Shown here piece after piece: positions 6,980 to 12,999 of a DNA stretch of 16,997 nucleotides. The notes under the pieces were generated by a model. The model ran no database searches and had not been told where the DNA came from. It worked only from the letters and a program-made list of their open reading frames with translations. Each line of letters starts with the position of its first letter. Position 1 is the first letter of the stretch. A program made the translations under genes and the position numbers. The stretch is from Planctomycetota bacterium (lineage in GTDB: Bacteria; Planctomycetota; UBA1135; UBA2386), in contig CANGSN010000011.1 of assembly GCA_947455805.1 (NCBI GenBank), positions 1 through 16,997 of the forward strand, given 5' to 3'.

Positions 6980-8248
6980 ATGCGCCGCATCGCCAACCTG
7001 CTCCTCGCTGCTCTGGCCGCCCTTCCCGCCCTCGCCCAGGACGGCAAGGAGAAGACGCCGAAGTGGCGCATCGATCCCTACACCAAGAACGAGCCGGAGG
7101 CGATCACCAAGGCCGGCTACATAGGCTACGGCCCGTTCGCGTTCGGCAACCTCGCCGACAAGCCGGTGACGTCGAAGCAGATCGACGACTCGCTCGAGTT
7201 CGTGCAGATCCTCTGGATCGAGACGCCGCACTTCCGCATCGGCACCAACCTGCCGGAGTGGCCGATCCCCGAGGATCCGGCGACGAAGAAGAAGATCCGC
7301 ACCGAGCTCGAGGAGCTGCAGAAGAAGCTGCCGAAGGTGAACCCGAAGACGCGCACCCTCGACCCGTGGCTGCGCGCGCACCTGACGGCGCAACGGATGG
7401 AGAAGCTGTACGCGGAGACGCAGAAGCTGTTCGGCGTCACCGACGCCGACTTCCCTGCCGACCCGGCGAAGGTGCAGCGCCTCCCTGGCGCTCGCTACAT
7501 GGGCTACGGGCCCTACCTCGGGATGAAGGACAAGTACCTCGTGCTGGCGATCGAGAAGGCCGCCAGTTTCGAGCACTACATGAAGAACTACCTCGGGAGC
7601 CCGCGGAAGACCGCCCAGCGGTGGCACTTCAAGGAGACCGGCTCGATCCTGATCACGCTCCCCCTCGAGTCGACCGAGTTCCCGCTGAAGCACGACACGG
7701 CGCTGCACTGCGCGCTGGCGTTCAACGTCTCGATCAACCTGCTCGACGGCTTCCGCCACTACGGCTACGACCTGCCGGTCTGGATCCGCGAGGGCTTCGG
7801 CCACTGGAACTGCCGCCGCATCGACATCAAGTGGCCGAACTTCGACCAGAACGAAGGCGCGATGGCCGACATCAAGCTGGTCGACAAGTGGGACGTGCTG
7901 TGCCGGAACCTGATCCAGAACAACAAGGTCGCGAACTTCGCGACGGTGTCGGCGTGGCGCGACTACGGCGACATCAAGTTCAACGACCACGTCGCCTGCT
8001 GGTCGCGCGTCGACTGGATGCTCGCACAGGACACCGGCAGCGCCCCCGCCACCGGCACCGGGCCCAGCACGAAGTGGCAGAAGTTCCTGTTCGCCATCAA
8101 GGGGCGCGTCGACGACAAGTGGGCCCCAGACCAGACGGACCTCGTCGGTGCCGTGCGCGACGCGATGAAGGACGCCTACGGCGTGTCGCCGCTCAACGTC
8201 GACGCCAAATGGGCCGAGTGGGTCAAGGCGACCTATCCGGCACAGTGA
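6980..8248 (+). CDS. Secreted protein with degenerate peptidase-MA-like core
   Basis: A 422-residue exported protein starting at the ATG at 6980 with a clear signal peptide (LLLAALAALPALA, cut before QD). It lies 66 bp after the HEAT-like gene on the same strand, probably in the same operon. The segment WIREGFGHW (residues 268-276) looks like the 'WxxEGxAxxxE' helix that supplies the third zinc ligand in gluzincin peptidases of the peptidase-MA group. About 30 residues before it, where HExxH would be expected, the sequence is HDTALH (238-243): Glu is replaced by Asp and the second His is displaced by one position. If the fold is right, the zinc site is broken and the protein is a pseudo-enzyme. 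The rest holds many aromatic residues (GYIGYGPF, ARYMGYGPYLG). The fold assignment is inference. The stop codon lies inside a 17-bp tandem repeat. Confidence 0.85.
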   Translation: MRRIANLLLAALAALPALAQDGKEKTPKWRIDPYTKNEPEAITKAGYIGYGPFAFGNLADKPVTSKQIDDSLEFVQILWIETPHFRIGTNLPEWPIPEDPATKKKIRTELEELQKKLPKVNPKTRTLDPWLRAHLTAQRMEKLYAETQKLFGVTDADFPADPAKVQRLPGARYMGYGPYLGMKDKYLVLAIEKAASFEHYMKNYLGSPRKTAQRWHFKETGSILITLPLESTEFPLKHDTALHCALAFNVSINLLDGFRHYGYDLPVWIREGFGHWNCRRIDIKWPNFDQNEGAMADIKLVDKWDVLCRNLIQNNKVANFATVSAWRDYGDIKFNDHVACWSRVDWMLAQDTGSAPATGTGPSTKWQKFLFAIKGRVDDKWAPDQTDLVGAVRDAMKDAYGVSPLNVDAKWAEWVKATYPAQ

Positions 8249-8287
8249 CCTGACCGGCGCAGGGACCTGCCCGGCACAGGGACGGCC
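8237..8287 (+). repeat. 17-bp imperfect tandem repeat, three units
   Basis: Three head-to-tail units begin at 8237, 8254 and 8271, each starting CCGGC(A/G)CAG. Units 1 and 2 agree at 14 of 17 bases and units 2 and 3 at 13 of 17. The first unit contains the last codons and the TGA (8246-8248) of the preceding gene, so the array has grown from the gene end into the convergent intergenic region. Confidence 0.75.
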
Positions 8288-8303
8288 GTCGCCATCCGCC
8301 GTC
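8281..8303. terminator. Weak hairpin between convergent genes
   Basis: GACGGC at 8281-8286 can pair with GCCGTC at 8298-8303 across 11 nt, between two convergent genes that end at 8248 and 8310. A perfect 10-bp palindrome (8281-8290) overlaps the left arm. There is no T-run, so a terminator role is only suggested by position. Confidence 0.22.
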
Positions 8304-8309
8304 GTGTGA

Positions 8310-9014
8310 TCAGCTAGGATCCCACAGCGTGAAGCGGAACACCGGCAACAGCGCCAGCAGCGAGGCGTGCACCCACGCTTCGGCCTCGGCGCCCATCGCC
8401 ACCGCGTCCTCCTTCGGCAGCTGCCGCTGCACGTGCAGCCAGTGGTTGCCGGGCGTGTAGTGCCCGAGCATCTCCTTGACCTCGGCCGCCTTCGCCTGCG
8501 CGCACCAGTGGTCCTTCTTCCAGTCGTGCAGCTTCAGGTTGAAGCCCGGCGGTAGCGCGCGCAGCAGCTGGCAGAACTCCTCGAGCTTCGCCGCGTCGCC
8601 GAGCAGCTTCTTCTTCAGGTTCTCGCCGTCCCACCACGCCTGCGGGTGGATGCGCAGCGCCGCTTCGACGATCTGGTCGTCGATGCACGCCTCGAGCACG
8701 GTCTGGATGTAGTGCGTCTCGGCGTCCTTGCCGAGCGCGTCGCCGAAGATGGCGGCGATCTTCTTCCGCTCCTTCGGCCCGCGGCACAGGTAGGCGCGCT
8801 GCTCGCGCACGCGGTAGCTGTTGAACGTGTAGGGATGGTGCAGGCCGGCCTGCGCACTGAGCTCGGTGCCGGCGGCCTTGGCCGCCTTGGCGACGCCGTC
8901 GACCATCGCCTTCAGCTTGCGGCGAACGGACAACCGCAGGGCGTTGTACTCCGGGTCGTCCTGGCGGTGCTTCTCGTAGGCCTTGAAGTCGCGTTCGAGG
9001 AATGCTTCGGACAT
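8310..9014 (-). CDS. Hypothetical cytoplasmic protein
   Basis: A 234-residue protein I do not recognise. The ATG at 9014 gives MSEAFLERDFKAYEKHRQDD, a charged helical N-terminus without signal peptide or membrane segment, so it should be cytoplasmic. The N-terminal third is Lys-rich and helical. It is followed by HHPYTFNSYRVREQRAYLCR, a conserved-looking block with several aromatic residues. The C-terminal half carries unusually many Trp residues (QAWWDG, LHDWKKDHW, GNHWLHV, EAWVHA, LWDPS). It has two separate Cys (one in DHWCAQ) but no metal-binding cluster. It is transcribed alone, divergent from the acyltransferase gene and convergent with the operon to its left. An inverted repeat sits 2 bp upstream of its start codon and could control its expression. 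No function is proposed. Confidence 0.8.
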   Translation of the reverse strand: MSEAFLERDFKAYEKHRQDDPEYNALRLSVRRKLKAMVDGVAKAAKAAGTELSAQAGLHHPYTFNSYRVREQRAYLCRGPKERKKIAAIFGDALGKDAETHYIQTVLEACIDDQIVEAALRIHPQAWWDGENLKKKLLGDAAKLEEFCQLLRALPPGFNLKLHDWKKDHWCAQAKAAEVKEMLGHYTPGNHWLHVQRQLPKEDAVAMGAEAEAWVHASLLALLPVFRFTLWDPS

Positions 9015-9016
9015 GC

Positions 9017-9044
9017 GCGCGCACCGTCGCCGGCCGGTGCGTGC
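9017..9044. promoter_or_regulatory. Inverted repeat at the 5' end of the 8310-9014 gene
   Basis: Two 10-bp arms (9017-9026 and 9035-9044, core GCACCG / CGGTGC) with an 8-bp spacer pair at nine of ten positions. The repeat begins 2 bp from the start codon of the minus-strand gene and lies in the 105-bp divergent gap. It could be an operator or an mRNA hairpin that masks the start. A TTGACG hexamer at 9070-9075 on the plus strand resembles a -35 box, but no convincing -10 follows. Confidence 0.35.
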
Positions 9045-9119
9045 GAAGCAAGCGTGCGGCGGCGACAGCTTGACGCGCCGTTGGCGGCCGATTCACGCAG
9101 CCGGGGATCCTGCGGTGCC

Positions 9120-10919
9120 ATGCACGATGGCGCACAGGCGTTCGATCTGGTCGAGGGGTCGGCAGCGTGGTGGCAGCGGCTGCTCGGCGGCGCGGCCGAA
9201 CGGTTGCTCGGCCTGTCGGCGCTGCGCCTTGCCAAGCAGGCCGTCGACCGCCGGCTCGGCGTGCCGACGACGCGCCCCACCGCGGCGACCTGGCTCGGCG
9301 CCGCGCGCGACTGGCTGCGCCTCGACGTCGACCTTCCCGACGGCGATCTCGCGCGGGTGCCGAAGCAGGGCCAGGTGATCGTCGTCGCCGAACACCCGAC
9401 CGGCGCGATGGAAGGCCTGTTGCTGCTGGCCACGCTGCTGCGCCATCGCCCCGACGTGAAGGTGCTGGCGAACCGCTGGCTCTGCCGCTTGCCGGCCCTC
9501 GCCGACCTGGTGATCCCGGTCGACGTGCACCGCGACGACAACACCTCGGCGCTGCGCGCTTCGCTGCGGCACCTGCGCGCGGGCGGCGCCTTGCTGGCGT
9601 TCCCCGCTGGCGAGGTCGCGCGCCGTCCATGGCTCGGCCGCAAGCCACGCGAGGGTCGCTGGCGAGCGACGTTCGCCGGTCTGCAGCGCATGGCCGATGC
9701 GCCGGTGGTGCCCGTGCACGTCGGCGCCCGCAACCCACGCTGGATCGAACGGCTCGGCATGCTGCATCCGTCGGCTCCCACGGCCCTGCTGCCGCGAGCC
9801 CTGTTGGCGCAACGCGGCGCCAAGGTCACCCTCCGCATCGGCCACAGCATCGCCGCGAGCCAGCTCGAACGGTTCGCCGACGACGATGTGGAGCGCGCCG
9901 ACTACCTGCGCCTGCGCACCGAGATCCTGGCGCGCCGCGCCGCCACGGCACCGCGCCGAGCGCTGCCACAGCGGCTCTTGGCGCCGCTCATCGATCGCGC
10001 TTGCGAGCACACCCTCGCAGCCGAGATCGCGCGCCTTCCTGCCGATGCACGCCTGCTGACCAGCAACGGCATGCAGGTCTTCTGCGCCGCCGCGAACCTG
10101 CTGCCGCACACGCTGGCGGAGATCGGTCGCCTGCGCGAACGGACCTTCCGCGCTGCCGGCGAAGGCAGCGGCCGCGCCAGCGACCTCGACGACTTCGACG
10201 CCCACTACCGGCATCTGTTCGTCTGGGACCAAGCGACGCGCGAGATCGTCGGCAGCTACCGCCTCGGGCTCAGCGACGAACTGCTGCGCAGCGGCGATGC
10301 ACGCGGCCTCTACACCGCCGGCTTCTACGACTACGCCCCCGAGTTCTGGCAGCGCCTGTCGCCGGCGATCGAGCTGGGGCGCGCGTTCGTCACGCCCGAA
10401 CGGCAACGCAGCTTCGCCCCGTTGCTGCTGCTGTGGCGCGGCATCGGCGCGTTCGTCGCCCGACACCCGCGCTACCGGCACCTGTTCGGCACCGTCAGCA
10501 TCGCCGCCGACCACCACGTCACGTCGGTGCGCCTGATGGTCGATCATCTGCGCAGCCACTGCCTCGCGCGCGAACTGGCGCCGTTGGTGCGTTCGCGGCG
10601 ACCGTGGCGCGCGGCCCGCCACGACCAGCGCAGCCTGCAGTGGCGCGCCCCGCAGATCGCCGAGCTGCCGGACGTGTCGGCGATGGTGCGCGAACTCGAG
10701 ACCAACCGCTCGGGGGTGCCGGTGCTGATGGAGCAGTATCTGAAGCTCGGCGCCAAGCTGCTCGGCGTGAACGTCGACCCGGAGTTCCAGACCATCGACG
10801 CCCTGGTGCTGGTCGACCTGCTGCGCACGCCGCCGCACCTGCTGCAGCGCTACCTCGGCGCGGCGGGTGTGCAGGCGCTGCAGCTGGCGCACGGCAAGGA
10901 ACCCGCTAGCGAGTTCTGA
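9120..10919 (+). CDS. olsF: Bifunctional ornithine-lipid acyltransferase (OlsF-like: PlsC-type domain plus OlsB-type domain)
   Basis: A 599-residue two-domain acyltransferase. The N-terminal half is a PlsC-type O-acyltransferase with EHPTGAMEG (His92, Glu98) as the active-site motif, FPAGEVAR (161-168) as the acceptor-side motif, and VVPVHVGARNP after it. The C-terminal half (about 316-599) is an OlsB/COG3176-type N-acyltransferase, seen in the blocks IGRLRERTFRAAGEGSGR, IVGSYRLG, IELGRAFV and HLFGTVSIAADHH. This order and length fit OlsF, in which the C-terminal domain attaches a hydroxy fatty acid to ornithine and the N-terminal domain adds the second acyl chain. I infer ornithine lipid or a related amino-lipid as the product; the amino acid substrate cannot be read from sequence. 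The start is taken at ATG 9120, with 'ggggat' about 15 bases upstream as a poor ribosome site. No membrane helix is evident. Confidence 0.85.
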   Translation: MHDGAQAFDLVEGSAAWWQRLLGGAAERLLGLSALRLAKQAVDRRLGVPTTRPTAATWLGAARDWLRLDVDLPDGDLARVPKQGQVIVVAEHPTGAMEGLLLLATLLRHRPDVKVLANRWLCRLPALADLVIPVDVHRDDNTSALRASLRHLRAGGALLAFPAGEVARRPWLGRKPREGRWRATFAGLQRMADAPVVPVHVGARNPRWIERLGMLHPSAPTALLPRALLAQRGAKVTLRIGHSIAASQLERFADDDVERADYLRLRTEILARRAATAPRRALPQRLLAPLIDRACEHTLAAEIARLPADARLLTSNGMQVFCAAANLLPHTLAEIGRLRERTFRAAGEGSGRASDLDDFDAHYRHLFVWDQATREIVGSYRLGLSDELLRSGDARGLYTAGFYDYAPEFWQRLSPAIELGRAFVTPERQRSFAPLLLLWRGIGAFVARHPRYRHLFGTVSIAADHHVTSVRLMVDHLRSHCLARELAPLVRSRRPWRAARHDQRSLQWRAPQIAELPDVSAMVRELETNRSGVPVLMEQYLKLGAKLLGVNVDPEFQTIDALVLVDLLRTPPHLLQRYLGAAGVQALQLAHGKEPASEF

Positions 10920-11007
10920 GCCCTCCCGACGCCGTCCGTCACGCGCCGCGCGATGGCATCGACGACACGGGAATCGCGCCCGCGATCCGGCGCACGCGCT
11001 GCACCGC

Positions 11008-11015
11008 GCTAGACT
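11008..11015 (+). promoter_or_regulatory. GCTAGACT octamer, possible -10 element of the FG-GAP gene
   Basis: The octamer ends 54 bp before the GTG at 11070. It is identical to the one upstream of the parvulin-like gene (4524-4531, minus strand). A short inverted repeat, ATCGCG/CGCGAT at 10973-10986, lies upstream and could be an operator. No good -35 hexamer is seen. The rest of the 150-bp gap holds nothing else I can identify. Confidence 0.3.
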
Positions 11016-11069
11016 TCTCGCCGCGCCGCAGCTTCCTGCCCAGCCACTCGAACCCGGCGCGCTCATCGC

Positions 11070-12983
11070 GTGAAGATCTCCCACCTGCTGTTCGCCGCGG
11101 CCGCCGCCGCGGCGACCGCGTCGTTCTCGTCCGCACAGTATCGCTACACCTTCCAGAGCGGCCTGGTCACCGGCCCGACGGTGATGTCCGAAGGCTGCCT
11201 CCTGGTCGACGTCGACGGCGACGGTGACGAGGACGTCGTGTTCGCCAACGGCTTCGTGCTGAACACGGCCGGTTCGGCGATCCAGCCGACGCTGCTGATC
11301 AACAAGATCAACCAGGGCCTCGGCCTCGTCGACGAGACCGCGACGCGCCTGCCGACGCTGGCGATCAAGGGCACGCTGGTGATCGCGTTCGACATCGAAG
11401 GCGACGGCGACAAGGACCTGCTGTTCTCGTGCAACGGCCCGAGCCAGCAGCGCCTCTACGTCAACAACGGCGCCGGCGTCTTCACCGACGAGTCGGTGGC
11501 GCGCCTCGGCACGCTGAACCTGGCGGTGGCCGGCTGCGCCTACGGCGACGTCGACCAGGACGGCGACCTCGACCTGTTCCTGAACGACGAGCTGACCTCT
11601 GGCCAGCTGAAGCTGTTCCTGAACAACGGCCTCGGCATCTTCACCAACGTGACCGCGACGCGCGTCGTGGCGGCGCCGAAGACCAACCAGCAGGACGTCG
11701 TGCTCTGCGACATCGACGGCGACTTCGACCTCGACGTGATCAACATCGGCAAGTCGGCCGGCCAGCAGATCTACCTGAACGACGGCACCGGCCACTTCCC
11801 GACCGTGACCACGGCCCTGCTGCCGGCGGGCACCGGCCTGACCTACGAAGCCGAAGCCGCCGACCTCGACCACGACGGCGACCTCGACCTGACGATGCTG
11901 TCGGTCAGCAGCCTGACCGACACCGTGATCCGCAACAACCTGGTGCCGTCGGGCTCGCTGACGTTCACCAGCCTGACCACGGCGCTGACCGGCGGCAACG
12001 GCGACGACGACAACGAGTGGGTGTTCGTCGACGCCAACAACGACGGCTTCCTCGACCTCGTCAACGGCTCGCTGCAGTCGAACGGCGACAAGCTGTACAT
12101 CAACAACGGCGCGTTCTCGTTCGCCCGCCAGACCGGCACCAACGGCTTCTCGCCGGTCGTCGACTCGACGCTCGACGTCAGCGTCGGCGACCTCAACGGC
12201 GACGGCGTGTTCGACCTGGTCACCGCGCAGGGTGAGTCGGGCAACTTCCTGAACCGCGCCTACTACGGCACCGGCCCCGCCGACACGCAGCCGCCGCGCT
12301 TCGTCAAGATCGAGCAGCTTCCGGCGATGTCGACGAAGCCCGACGGTCCGTGGGTCGTGCGCGCCACCGCGCAGGACTCCGCCGTCGACGACGGCGAGAC
12401 GTCGATCGCGACGATGCGCATCGACTGGACGATCACGCACACGGCGGGCACCTCGGTCGGCCAGACGTCGATGCAGTTCGTCGGCGGCCTGCTCTACCGC
12501 GGCGCGATCGTGCCGCCGGCCGGCGTGCCGACGAACGGCGCCACGGTGTCGTTCACGCTGACGGCGATCGACCGCCGCGGCAACAGCACGACCTCGCCGT
12601 CGCAGCAGTTCTCGGTGTGCGGCATCCAGAGCTACGGCCTCGGCCTCGGCGGCAGCAACAGCTCGCTGCTGGCGGCGACCGGCACCACCAACCCGGGCGG
12701 CCTCGCGACGTTCACCTGGAGCCAGGCCGGCGCCTCGACGCCGGGCCTGCTGGTGCTGTCGCTGGCGCGCGCGCAGGTCGTGCTGCCGCAGGGCACGCTG
12801 CTGGTCGAGCCGGGCCTCGCGTTCCTGATCGCGCCGATCGCGGCCGACGCGGCCGGTGCCGGCATCGCGCCGCTGCCGATCCCGAACGATCCGGGCTTCG
12901 TCGGCCTGCGCGTCGCCTTCCAGTGCATCTTCGACGTGCCGCTGACGCTGACCAACGGCGTCGACCTCGTCGTCTGCCCGTAG
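11070..12983 (+). CDS. Secreted FG-GAP/VCBS seven-repeat beta-propeller protein
   Basis: A 637-residue exported protein. The GTG at 11070 opens directly into a signal peptide (MKISHLLFAAAAAAATASF, cut at SSA before QY). Seven calcium-binding DxDxDG-type motifs begin at residues 47, 108, 160, 214, 265, 321 and 374 (for example DVDGDGDED, DVDQDGDLD, DANNDGFLD), spaced 51-61 residues apart, which is just what a closed seven-bladed integrin-like propeller needs. A region of about 400-515 with Ig-like strand character follows (VVRATAQDSAVDDGETS, VSFTLTAIDRRGNSTT). The last 120 residues form a module shared with the protein at 15417-16514 (LVEPGLAFLIAPIAADAAGA, IPNDPGFVGLRVAFQ). A surface or extracellular adhesive or carbohydrate-binding role is inferred. 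No catalytic site is visible. Its stop codon sits in the loop of a strong hairpin shared with the convergent gene. Confidence 0.92.
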   Translation: MKISHLLFAAAAAAATASFSSAQYRYTFQSGLVTGPTVMSEGCLLVDVDGDGDEDVVFANGFVLNTAGSAIQPTLLINKINQGLGLVDETATRLPTLAIKGTLVIAFDIEGDGDKDLLFSCNGPSQQRLYVNNGAGVFTDESVARLGTLNLAVAGCAYGDVDQDGDLDLFLNDELTSGQLKLFLNNGLGIFTNVTATRVVAAPKTNQQDVVLCDIDGDFDLDVINIGKSAGQQIYLNDGTGHFPTVTTALLPAGTGLTYEAEAADLDHDGDLDLTMLSVSSLTDTVIRNNLVPSGSLTFTSLTTALTGGNGDDDNEWVFVDANNDGFLDLVNGSLQSNGDKLYINNGAFSFARQTGTNGFSPVVDSTLDVSVGDLNGDGVFDLVTAQGESGNFLNRAYYGTGPADTQPPRFVKIEQLPAMSTKPDGPWVVRATAQDSAVDDGETSIATMRIDWTITHTAGTSVGQTSMQFVGGLLYRGAIVPPAGVPTNGATVSFTLTAIDRRGNSTTSPSQQFSVCGIQSYGLGLGGSNSSLLAATGTTNPGGLATFTWSQAGASTPGLLVLSLARAQVVLPQGTLLVEPGLAFLIAPIAADAAGAGIAPLPIPNDPGFVGLRVAFQCIFDVPLTLTNGVDLVVCP

Positions 12984-12992
12984 GCAGACGAC
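12969..12992. terminator. Perfect 10-bp hairpin between convergent genes
   Basis: GTCGTCTGCC (12969-12978) and GGCAGACGAC (12983-12992) are perfect inverted copies around a 4-nt loop CGTA. The stop codon TAG of the FG-GAP gene (12981-12983) covers the end of the loop and the first base of the right arm. The other gene ends at 13000. It can fold on transcripts from both sides, so a bidirectional terminator or 3'-end stabiliser is likely. There is no U-run, which argues against a textbook intrinsic terminator. Confidence 0.6.
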
Positions 12993-12999
12993 ACACGGC

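Noticed and set aside
10973..10986. ATCGCG/CGCGAT inverted repeat upstream of the FG-GAP gene
   Set aside because: Too short to call an operator by itself; noted as context for the putative promoter.
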